Source: Streptomyces sp. NBC_00377 (lineage in GTDB: Bacteria > Actinomycetota > Actinomycetes > Streptomycetales > Streptomycetaceae). Taken from it: a stretch of DNA of 64,000 bases. The number at the start of each line of letters is the position of its first letter. Position 1 is the first letter of the stretch. The notes beneath the pieces were generated by a model. That model made no database searches. It had not been told where the DNA came from and saw nothing but the letters and a program-made list of their open reading frames with translations. The DNA is taken from assembly GCF_036075115.1 (NCBI RefSeq), contig NZ_CP107958.1:2542001-2606000 (forward strand). Reading direction: 5' to 3'. The position numbers were made by a program, and so were the translations under genes. Of this stretch, positions 39,743 to 47,251 are shown one piece after another.

Positions 39743-39768
39743 CTCATGGCACCTCGCGGTGCCATGAG
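39743..39768. terminator. Bidirectional terminator between the small gene and the protease gene
   Basis: An 11-bp stem CTCATGGCACC/GGTGCCATGAG with a TCGC tetraloop lies between two convergent genes. Confidence 0.8.
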
Positions 39769-39782
39769 TGGCTCAGACTGGC

Positions 39783-40649
39783 TCAGACGCCCTCAGAGGG
39801 CTTTGTGGAGCTTTCCGAGGTACGCGCCCACCCGAGTGTCCGGACGGCGTCCGACACGCGCGTGTAGACGCCGGGGCTTCCCGGCCTCCCACAGCCACTG
39901 CCCCACGACACGAGCCCGATGACCCGGCCCTGGGCGACCAGCGGCCCGCCACTGTCCCCCTGACAGGCGTCACGACCGCCTCGCGCCTCCCCGGCGCACA
40001 CCATGCTCCGCGCGTCGTAGGTGCCGTCGGTGTTGCCGGGATACGCCCGCTCGCACTGTGCGTCGGCCAGCACATGCACCCGAGCCGCCCGCAGGGTGCG
40101 GGCGTAGGCACCGAAACCGGTCACGTCGCCCCAGCCGTAGACGACGGCCTCCGTCCCGGCCTTGTACGCCGCATCACCCTCCCCGGCCATGGCGATGACG
40201 GCACCCGCGGGAAGTGGCGCGGCAAGGGTGAGTACCGCGAAGTCCCCGGCGTTGCTGGAAGCGTCGTAGCCCGGGTTCACCCAGACACTGCGCACGGAGA
40301 CCTCCTGCCCGGCGTCCGCGTACAGGTCCGTACGGCCCGCGACGACCTTCAGGTCGGCCAGTTTGCCCGGCGGTACGCCCAGGACGTCCTCGCCCATGCA
40401 GTGGGCCGCGGTGAGCACGATGGACGGGCCGACCGCCACGCCTCCGCAGAACTGCCCGGAACGCATGCCTCCGAACCGGTCACGGCTGGACAGCGCGACC
40501 GTCCACGGGCTCTGGGAGATGTCGACCGGGAAGCCCCCCACCACCACGCCGTCTGAGGCCGCCGGCGCGGCAGAGGCCATGGGTATGGCGATCGCCACGG
40601 CCGCCAGGATCAGCGGCCGGGACAGGGCCCGGACAAGGGGACGACGCAT
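39783..40649 (-). CDS. Secreted trypsin-like serine protease (S1 family)
   Basis: The 288-residue precursor has a signal peptide (about 1-31), a very short propeptide and the mature start VVVGG. The catalytic triad is His83 (LTAAHC), Asp136 (DFAVL) and Ser233 (GDSGGP). Asp227 lies six residues before the serine, as in trypsin, so cleavage after Arg or Lys is expected. Paired cysteines fit the usual disulfides (C68-C84, C199-C218, C229-C254 region). ATG 40649 follows GAGGAG. Confidence 0.94.
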   Translation of the reverse strand: MRRPLVRALSRPLILAAVAIAIPMASAAPAASDGVVVGGFPVDISQSPWTVALSSRDRFGGMRSGQFCGGVAVGPSIVLTAAHCMGEDVLGVPPGKLADLKVVAGRTDLYADAGQEVSVRSVWVNPGYDASSNAGDFAVLTLAAPLPAGAVIAMAGEGDAAYKAGTEAVVYGWGDVTGFGAYARTLRAARVHVLADAQCERAYPGNTDGTYDARSMVCAGEARGGRDACQGDSGGPLVAQGRVIGLVSWGSGCGRPGSPGVYTRVSDAVRTLGWARTSESSTKPSEGV

Positions 40650-40723
40650 ACGCGCTCCTCACTCAGAAGTGATCGATGAACACCCAGAGTGATCCAGGGC
40701 GAGGTGTCCCGCACCCCCACGCC

Positions 40724-40770
40724 GACGCCGAAGGCCCGGCCCCCTGACGGGAGACCGGGCCTTCGGCGTC
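40724..40770 (-). terminator. Terminator after hrdB
   Basis: A 16-bp stem GACGCCGAAGGCCCGG/CCGGGCCTTCGGCGTC starts 14 bases after the hrdB stop. The loop contains GGCCCCCTGACGGG-type sequence, also found in the whiH terminator. Confidence 0.9.
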
Positions 40771-40783
40771 GTACGATCGCGAC

Positions 40784-42325
40784 CTAGTCGAGGTAGTCGC
40801 GCAGCACCTGCGAACGGGACGGGTGGCGCAGCTTCGACATGGTCTTGGACTCGATCTGACGGATGCGCTCGCGCGTCACGCCGTAGACCTTGCCGATCTC
40901 GTCGAGGGTCTTCGGCTGACCGTCGGTGAGACCGAACCGCATGGAGACGACGCCCGCCTCGCGCTCGGACAGCGTGTCGAGGACGGAGTGCAGCTGCTCC
41001 TGGAGGAGCGTGAAGCTGACCGCGTCGGCCGGGACGACCGCCTCGGAGTCCTCGATGAGGTCACCGAACTCGCTGTCGCCGTCCTCGCCCAGGGGGGTGT
41101 GCAGGGAGATGGGCTCGCGGCCGTACTTCTGGACCTCGATGACCTTTTCCGGGGTCATGTCGAGTTCCTTGGCCAGCTCCTCCGGGGTGGGCTCGCGGCC
41201 CAGGTCCTGGAGCATCTGACGCTGCACACGTGCGAGCTTGTTGATGACCTCGACCATGTGCACCGGGATACGGATGGTGCGGGCCTGGTCGGCCATCGCG
41301 CGGGTGATCGCCTGACGGATCCACCAGGTGGCGTACGTGGAGAACTTGTAGCCCTTGGTGTAGTCGAACTTCTCGACCGCGCGGATCAGACCGAGGTTGC
41401 CCTCCTGGATGAGGTCCAGGAAGAGCATGCCGCGACCGGTGTAGCGCTTGGCCAGCGAGACCACCAGACGGAGGTTGGCCTCCAGCAGGTGGTTCTTGGC
41501 TCGGCGGCCGTCCTCGGCGATGATCTCCAGCTCGCGCTTGAGCTTGGGGGCGAGCTTGTCGGCGTTGGCCAGCTTGTCCTCGGCGAACAGACCGGCCTCG
41601 ATGCGCTTGGCGAGCTCGACCTCCTGCTCGGCGTTGAGCAGCGGGACCTTGCCGATCTGCTTGAGGTAGTCCTTCACCGGGTCGGCGGTGGCACCGGCCA
41701 CGGCGACCTGCTGGGCGGGCGCGTCGTCCTCGTCGTCGTCGGAGAGGACGAAACCCTTGTTCTCGGTCCCCTCCTCTTCCTCCTCGCCGGGCTTGACGTC
41801 CTCGAGGACCTCTTCCTCGCCGGCCTCGGCGTCGTCCTTGCCGCCTGCGGTCTTCTTGGCCGCCGTCTTCTTGGCGACGGTCTTCTTCGCGACCGCCTTC
41901 TTGGCGGTCGTCTTCTTGGCAGCCGCCTTCTTGGCAGGGGCGGCTTCCTCTGCGGGATCGTCCACAGCGGGGGCGGCCGGGGTGGCCGGGGCGGCCGTGG
42001 CAGTGGCCTTCCTCGTGGTCACGGCCTTCGCCGCGACCGTCTTGGTGGCGGTGCGCTTGGCCGGACTCTTCGCTGCGACGCTCTTTCGGGTGCGCTTGGG
42101 CTCCGCGGCACTGACCATCAGCGTCACACCCTCTTCCTCGAGGATCTGGTTGAGGCTGCGCAGTACGTTCTTCCACTGAGTGGCCGGAATCTGGTCAGCT
42201 TCGAAGGCCCGACGCACATCGTCGCCGGCGATCTGCCCCTCAGCCTTTCCCCGCTCAATGAGCGCCATGACAGAGACGGACTCGGCGATCTCCGGCGGGA
42301 GCGTACGGGATGTGCTGGCCGACAC
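40784..42325 (-). CDS. hrdB: Principal RNA polymerase sigma factor HrdB
   Basis: This 513-residue sigma-70 factor directs transcription of housekeeping genes. A region 1.1 N-terminus is followed by a lysine/alanine/threonine-rich stretch with repeated AKK units (about 85-165), an acidic segment, region 1.2 ([29 protein letters not shown]), region 2 ([39 protein letters not shown]), region 3 and region 4.2 ([23 protein letters not shown]). Length and the basic repeat region match Streptomyces HrdB. GTG 42325 follows GAGAGG. Confidence 0.97.
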   Translation of the reverse strand: MSASTSRTLPPEIAESVSVMALIERGKAEGQIAGDDVRRAFEADQIPATQWKNVLRSLNQILEEEGVTLMVSAAEPKRTRKSVAAKSPAKRTATKTVAAKAVTTRKATATAAPATPAAPAVDDPAEEAAPAKKAAAKKTTAKKAVAKKTVAKKTAAKKTAGGKDDAEAGEEEVLEDVKPGEEEEEGTENKGFVLSDDDEDDAPAQQVAVAGATADPVKDYLKQIGKVPLLNAEQEVELAKRIEAGLFAEDKLANADKLAPKLKRELEIIAEDGRRAKNHLLEANLRLVVSLAKRYTGRGMLFLDLIQEGNLGLIRAVEKFDYTKGYKFSTYATWWIRQAITRAMADQARTIRIPVHMVEVINKLARVQRQMLQDLGREPTPEELAKELDMTPEKVIEVQKYGREPISLHTPLGEDGDSEFGDLIEDSEAVVPADAVSFTLLQEQLHSVLDTLSEREAGVVSMRFGLTDGQPKTLDEIGKVYGVTRERIRQIESKTMSKLRHPSRSQVLRDYLD

Positions 42326-42487
42326 GAACAACCTCTCGGAACGTTGGAAAACGGCTTCCGGCCCCGTCCGTGACGGACAGGAACCGACCACCGGCCTGGG
42401 GTGGGCCGACGGCGCGGGCGGGGACCGGGAGGATTCACAGCGCCTTGAACGGCGTCCGTATTCCCTCCGCGGCTGTCACCTCTTAGG

Positions 42488-42514
42488 TCATCGCGTTGTT
42501 TCCACAAGCGTTAC
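42488..42514 (-). promoter_or_regulatory. Probable ECF-type hrdB promoter (ShbA-like)
   Basis: On the minus strand GTAACGC (42514-42508) and CGATGA (42493-42488) are separated by 14 bases, that is 16 from GTAAC. These elements look like an ECF sigma promoter rather than a -35/-10 of HrdB itself. In Streptomyces griseus the ECF factor ShbA is known to drive hrdB; identity with that promoter is inferred. Confidence 0.65.
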
Positions 42515-42631
42515 GCCCAATCTTCGTGGCCCGAGTCACACCCCGTAAGCGTTCAAAAGTGATCAGACGCGGGCAGAGGAGGTCACCCGTGAAGCCTACC
42601 TGTAGCGCCGCCACCGATTCCGCCACGTAGG

Positions 42632-42678
42632 CCGTCGGACCCCGCAGGCCCCCTGACGGGTTCTGCGGGGTCCGACGG
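42632..42678 (-). terminator. Terminator after whiH
   Basis: A 16-bp stem CCGTCGGACCCCGCAG/CTGCGGGGTCCGACGG with loop GCCCCCTGACGGGTT lies 72 bases after the whiH stop. It separates whiH from the hrdB promoter. Confidence 0.9.
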
Positions 42679-42749
42679 GAGTCCGGGTGGCGCGGCCGAG
42701 CACACGGGAGGGAGAAGGTGTCCCCGGACCGGCCCCCCGCGCGGTGCGG

Positions 42750-43637
42750 TCAGTGCTCGCGCGGCGCCGGGACGACGCGCTCCACCTCGGGATGAACGGT
42801 GAGCAGCTGCCGCATGGCCACCTCGGCCGCCGCCCCGTCGCCGGCCGCGAGGGCGTCCGCGATCCGCCCGTGATGTCCCAGCGACGCGTCGTTCGGCCGG
42901 TCACAGCCCGTGACCGGCCCGCCGGACACATGGAGGGCGGACGACACGATGCCGGAAAGGTGCTCCAGCATGCGGTTGCCGGCGAGCTGGATGAGCAGAG
43001 AGTGGAACTCTGCGTCGGCCCGGGAGTAGGTGAGCCCGTCGCCCTGCGCCGTGGCATGCCCCATGATCTCGACCATGTCGGAGAGCCGCTGCTGGACGTC
43101 TGCACGCCCGTGCCCTGCGGCGAGCCGGGCCGCAAGCGGTTCGATCGTCCAGCGCAGCTCGCTGAGCTCGCGCCGCTGATCGTCGCGCTGAGGGCCGAAG
43201 GCCCGCCACTCGATGATGTCCGGGTCGAGAAGGTTCCAGTCACTCACGGGACGCACGCGTGTGCCGACGTTCGGCCGGGCGCTGACCAGACCCTTGGCCT
43301 CGAGGACACGCAGCGACTCGCGAACGACGGTGCGGGACACCTCGAACCGCTGACCGATCTCCTCGGGCACCAGCGGCCGGTCGGCGCCCAGATCACCGGA
43401 AACGATCATCTGGCCCAGTTGCTGGACGAGTTGGCCGTGCAGCCCGCGTCCACGGTTGCCCGCGGTGCGGCGGCCCACACGGCCAAGCTCCGGCTCCGCG
43501 GACTCCCACACGGGGGCTCCGACGCGTTCGGTCACAGGGGCTTCGGCGAACGGATAGCGGTCGAGTTCGCCCGGGCCGGCCAGACCGGAGTCGGTGGAGC
43601 GGGCGGCGGTCATCATGGTGTGCGCAAGGGTACTCAC
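42750..43637 (-). CDS. whiH: Sporulation regulator WhiH (GntR/FCD family)
   Basis: The 295-residue protein has a winged helix-turn-helix (about 58-125: LHGQLVQQLGQMIVSGDLGADRPL, then EVSRTVVRESLRVLEAKGLV) and a C-terminal FCD domain (about 145-285). Position next to hrdB, length and family match Streptomyces coelicolor WhiH, which acts late in aerial hyphae to allow sporulation septation and represses its own gene. GTG 43637 follows AAAGGATCC. A sigma-WhiG-like element lies upstream. FCD domains bind small carboxylates, so it may link metabolism to sporulation; no ligand can be read. Confidence 0.88.
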   Translation of the reverse strand: MSTLAHTMMTAARSTDSGLAGPGELDRYPFAEAPVTERVGAPVWESAEPELGRVGRRTAGNRGRGLHGQLVQQLGQMIVSGDLGADRPLVPEEIGQRFEVSRTVVRESLRVLEAKGLVSARPNVGTRVRPVSDWNLLDPDIIEWRAFGPQRDDQRRELSELRWTIEPLAARLAAGHGRADVQQRLSDMVEIMGHATAQGDGLTYSRADAEFHSLLIQLAGNRMLEHLSGIVSSALHVSGGPVTGCDRPNDASLGHHGRIADALAAGDGAAAEVAMRQLLTVHPEVERVVPAPREH

Positions 43638-43729
43638 GGATCCTTTGTCGGCGTCGCTCCCAACTCCCTTGAGGTCTTTGGTGAAAAGCACACGAAAGGG
43701 TGATCGCTCACCCCGTCGCAATTGACGCC

Positions 43730-43737
43730 TTATCGGA
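43730..43737 (-). promoter_or_regulatory. Sigma-WhiG-like -10 element upstream of whiH
   Basis: TCCGATAA on the minus strand matches seven of eight positions of the WhiG -10 consensus GCCGATAA, about 90 bases before the whiH start. The expected -35 TAAA at 15-16 bases is not seen (CGGA there), although GAAA occurs at 11 bases. whiH is known to depend on sigma WhiG in Streptomyces coelicolor. Confidence 0.5.
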
Positions 43738-43799
43738 AAGAAATGGGCTTTCTCCGGGGAGTTGCGCACATACAGGGATCGGTTCGGCCCGGACGGTGG

Positions 43800-46232
43800 T
43801 CATCGGGCCTTGCTCCGCAGGGTCGTGAGCAGGTAAGCGCACAGCAGGGCGGTCAGGGACAACGCCATTGCCCCGCCGACCGGTTGGACGATCACACGTG
43901 CCGCAGCTGCCAGGTAGCGGTCTCCCCCGAAGGGCCACTGCATGAGAAGTGTTTCACGCAACCGGACCGAAAATCCGGTCGCCGTCCGCACGGACGCGCT
44001 CTCCACGGCCCTCTGCACGACGGGCAGGACAACGACGGGCATCGCGACCACCGCCGCGAGGCCGGCCGTGGTGGAGCGGAAGACCCCGGCGGCGAGCACA
44101 CCGGTCCAGGCACAGCCGACCACGAGGCCGAGCCAACTCGCGCTCAGCGACAGCCAGTCCTCGGGAACTCGCGCGACCTCCCGTCCGTAGACGAGATACA
44201 GCGCTTCGGCGTCGCAGCCCACCGTCAGGAAGGCCAGCATCAGGGCGGTGAGCGCGGCCACCAGGAGCTTGGCGGTGAGTACCCCCAGCCTCCGGGGCAC
44301 GGTACCTCGGTCCGCAGCCAGGGCGGGGTGGCGGAACTCGTCTCCGAAGGCCAGGGCGCCGAGCAGCCCCGCACCGAGCGCCGCGGGCGGCAGCGGAAGC
44401 TGTACGGGCCACCCGGCCAGCAGCCGCGCCTGTGAGGTGTGACCGACGCGGGCCAGGAGTACGGCGGTGAGGGCGGAGGCGACCAGCACCGCTGCGCCGG
44501 TGCGGAATCCGGTGCCGATGCCGGCGGCGCGACGGAGTTCGTAGCGCAGCGGACGCAACGGGCCGGGGGCGGACCGGACGGCGATAGGGGGCGGCAGGGC
44601 GGGCAGGATATCGAAGTTGCGGGACGCGGAAGGGCGCGGTGAGCGCCGGGCCGGGGCCGTGGCAGACACCGGCGGGGAGGCGGGGGAAGGGGCGGCCGGG
44701 GTGGCGCGGTCGCTCTCGTCCACCTGCTCGGGGCGCGGGAGCCCATGGGCGAGCAGGTCTGCTGGGGTGCCCGGTTCGATCGCGGGGTTCCGTCCAGGGA
44801 CAGCCCGGGACTCCGTCGCGCTCGGGGTCTCGGCAGCCTGGCCCTCGGCAACCAGGGTCTCCGCGGCCACGGCCGCCGTCGCGTCCGAGGGCTCCGCAGC
44901 CGGGTCGTCTGCGGCTGTTGCGGTGACACCGGTCGAGGAGTCGCCGTCACGAGCCAGGACGTCGTCGTGAGGTGGCGCGTCGACCGGCCCGTGCGAGGTG
45001 GGGCGAGTCGACTGTGCCTCGCCGGACCCACGTGGCGCGACCGCGATGCCGGTGTGCGGGGCGCCACTCGCCGCATGGACGTCTTCCCGAGCTTGCGTGT
45101 GTTCCGGGTTCTGCTCGATGGCTGCGACGGTGGTCGGCGCCCGGTCCCCGGCGACCTGGATCGCCTGCTTCGAGGGATGCGGGGTGGCCGGTTCTCCCAC
45201 CGCGGCGTTCGGCTCCGCCCGTCCCGACGAACGCCGGGTTGCCGGCTCCCCCTCCAGGATGTTCAGGTCCGCCTCCGGGGTGTTCGGATCCGCCGCTCCC
45301 GGGAAGCACGGCCCCGCCTCGGGGCGCGTCCGCCGCGCATTCACCGCGCCCGCTCCCGGCCCCATGTCCCCCGTCTCGTCCGCGAGTTGATGCACCAGGA
45401 TGTTGTGCCGGAATGCCGTCTCTCCGACGTGGGCACAGCTACTGCCGTACACGGAGAGTCGGTTGCCGTCCTCCTCGATCACCTCGACGGAGCACTGTGC
45501 GGCTCGGGCCTCCCTGGTGAGCAGGGTGGCGAGACGCACGGCGTGGGGACTGCGGACGACGACCCTGGGGCGCAGCCGGGTGCGGGCGAAGTCGGCGGCT
45601 TCCTGATCCGCGACGAGTGTGCCGTGGTCCAGGGTGACGACCCGGTCGGCGGTGCGAGCGGCCTCTTTGGGGTCGGTCGTGGTCGTCAGGACCGTGCCGC
45701 CCTGGTCCGCGTGTGTGCGCAGCATCCCGTACAGCCAACGGTTCTCGCGTCCGGAGAGCCCGCGGGCCGGATCGTCGAGGACGAGAGTGTGCGGGTCCGC
45801 GAGGAGAGCACAGGCCAGGCCCAGTCGCCGGTCCATGCCGCGGGACAGGCCGCCGAGGCGTTCGTCCCGCAGGCCGACCAGGCCGACCACCTCGAGCACT
45901 TCGTCGGCCCGCCGCGCCGGAACGCCGACTGCCGCGCACAGCATGCGCAGATGGCCGCGGACCGTGCGGGCGGGATGCCCCGGCACGTCACCGAGGAGCA
46001 CGCCGATCTCACGTGAGGGGTGGGCGATGCGGTGCAGCGGACGGCCTCTGAAGTAGGCGTGGCCGCGGCCCGGCTGCAATTGGAGCATCAGTCTCAGCAG
46101 TGTGGTCTTGCCCGCGCCCGGCGCTCCGAGCAGCACGGTGACGCGGCCCGCGCGCGCCTCGAAGGAGACATCGTCGACGGCGGGCGGAAGCGCCTTGCGG
46201 GAGTCGCTGGTCAGTCCGAAGGCCTGGATCAC
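43800..46232 (-). CDS. One-piece ABC transporter: ATPase, long disordered linker, membrane domain
   Basis: The 810-residue protein joins an ATPase domain (about 1-215; Walker A GAPGAGKTT, signature-like LSRGMDRRLGLACALLADP, Walker B TLVLDDPARGL) to a region of about 300 residues rich in Pro, Ala, Thr, Glu and Asp (about 270-570). A C-terminal membrane domain of about six helices follows (580-810). ABC-2-type exporters normally have separate genes for these parts. The signature LSRGM and a threonine instead of the usual switch histidine (TVLTTTTDPKEA) suggest weak or regulatory ATPase activity. It lies just upstream of whiH on the same strand. The substrate is unknown. GTG 46232 is the likely start. 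Confidence 0.8.
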   Translation of the reverse strand: MIQAFGLTSDSRKALPPAVDDVSFEARAGRVTVLLGAPGAGKTTLLRLMLQLQPGRGHAYFRGRPLHRIAHPSREIGVLLGDVPGHPARTVRGHLRMLCAAVGVPARRADEVLEVVGLVGLRDERLGGLSRGMDRRLGLACALLADPHTLVLDDPARGLSGRENRWLYGMLRTHADQGGTVLTTTTDPKEAARTADRVVTLDHGTLVADQEAADFARTRLRPRVVVRSPHAVRLATLLTREARAAQCSVEVIEEDGNRLSVYGSSCAHVGETAFRHNILVHQLADETGDMGPGAGAVNARRTRPEAGPCFPGAADPNTPEADLNILEGEPATRRSSGRAEPNAAVGEPATPHPSKQAIQVAGDRAPTTVAAIEQNPEHTQAREDVHAASGAPHTGIAVAPRGSGEAQSTRPTSHGPVDAPPHDDVLARDGDSSTGVTATAADDPAAEPSDATAAVAAETLVAEGQAAETPSATESRAVPGRNPAIEPGTPADLLAHGLPRPEQVDESDRATPAAPSPASPPVSATAPARRSPRPSASRNFDILPALPPPIAVRSAPGPLRPLRYELRRAAGIGTGFRTGAAVLVASALTAVLLARVGHTSQARLLAGWPVQLPLPPAALGAGLLGALAFGDEFRHPALAADRGTVPRRLGVLTAKLLVAALTALMLAFLTVGCDAEALYLVYGREVARVPEDWLSLSASWLGLVVGCAWTGVLAAGVFRSTTAGLAAVVAMPVVVLPVVQRAVESASVRTATGFSVRLRETLLMQWPFGGDRYLAAAARVIVQPVGGAMALSLTALLCAYLLTTLRSKAR

Positions 46233-46363
46233 CCGTAGCAAGATAGCGACCCATATCCGATTTTTACGGACACCGCACGGGGGCATCGTCCGTCCGGTTG
46301 AGCGGAACCCGCCGCTTCGGCCGGGGTCTCACCCCCGGCTTCAGCGGCCGCGGCGGGCCGAGG

Positions 46364-47122
46364 TCACACCTCGGGCCGCAGCATCGGCGGGTTGAGGAGG
46401 GTCGCGCCGCCCGCCCGGAACAGCTGGGCGGGGCGGCCTCCCTGCCGTGTGGTGGTGCCACCGGTGGGCACCAGGAATCCGGGTGTGCCGGTCACCTTGC
46501 GGTGGAAGTTCCGCGGGTCCAGCGCCACTCCCCACACCGCCTCGTAGACGCGGCGGAGCTCGCCGACCGTGAACTCGGTGGGGCAGAACGCGGTCGCGAG
46601 GGACGAGTACTCGATCTTGGAACGGGCCCGTTCTACGCCGTCCGCGAGGATCTGGGCGTGGTCGAAGGCCAGCGGCGCGACCGGCTCCTCCTCCCAGCCG
46701 TACCCACCGTGCTCGAGCAGCTCGTCGACCGGGGCCCAGCGGGCGTTGCTGGCGTCTCCGCCCGCTCGCGGAGCCGGAAGGTCCGGCGCGAGCGCCAGAT
46801 GCGCGACGCTCACGACGCGCATCCGGGGGTCCCGCTTGGGATCTCCGTAAGTGGCGAGCTGCTCCAGATGGGCACCGTTGTCGTGAGCCGGAGCCGAGGG
46901 GTCGTGGGCCCGCAGTCCGGTCTCCTCGGCCAGCTCGCGGGCCGCGGCCTGGGTGAGGTCCTCGTCCTCCCGCACGAAACCGCCCGGGAGCGCCCATCGC
47001 CCCTGGAACGGCGCCTCACCCCTGCGCACCGCCAGCGCGCACAGGGCGTGGCGGCGCACGGTCAGCACGACCAGGTCCACGGTGACGGCGAAGGGCGGAA
47101 AGGCTGACGGGTCGTAGGGCAT
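46364..47122 (-). CDS. NUDIX-domain protein with C-terminal winged helix (NrtR type)
   Basis: This 252-residue protein has an N-terminal NUDIX domain (about 10-150) with a complete box, GGFVREDEDLTQAAARELAEETGL. The C-terminal domain (about 165-230; FTVGELRRVYEAVWGVALDPRNFHRKVTGTPGFL) is the winged helix of the NrtR group, which binds ADP-ribose and represses NAD-synthesis genes. Because its NUDIX box is intact it may be an ADP-ribose pyrophosphatase, a regulator, or both. No NAD gene is adjacent. ATG 47122 lacks a ribosome binding site; TATGAT sits seven bases upstream, so the mRNA is probably leaderless. Confidence 0.85.
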   Translation of the reverse strand: MPYDPSAFPPFAVTVDLVVLTVRRHALCALAVRRGEAPFQGRWALPGGFVREDEDLTQAAARELAEETGLRAHDPSAPAHDNGAHLEQLATYGDPKRDPRMRVVSVAHLALAPDLPAPRAGGDASNARWAPVDELLEHGGYGWEEEPVAPLAFDHAQILADGVERARSKIEYSSLATAFCPTEFTVGELRRVYEAVWGVALDPRNFHRKVTGTPGFLVPTGGTTTRQGGRPAQLFRAGGATLLNPPMLRPEV

Positions 47123-47251
47123 GCGGCGATCATAGTCGTCTTCCTGACGATAAACACTCCCTTCGTCGGCCGCTTCCATGGCCGAACCACTCGGTACCGA
47201 ACGGCCGCCGCCCCTCGACGGGAACGCAGTCCGGATGCACGTCGTACGAGG

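Noticed and set aside
47136..47150. TCGTC-N5-GACGA as an NrtR operator upstream of the NUDIX gene
   Set aside because: It is only 5-bp arms and lacks the known NrtR site sequence; such short repeats are common in this G+C-rich DNA.
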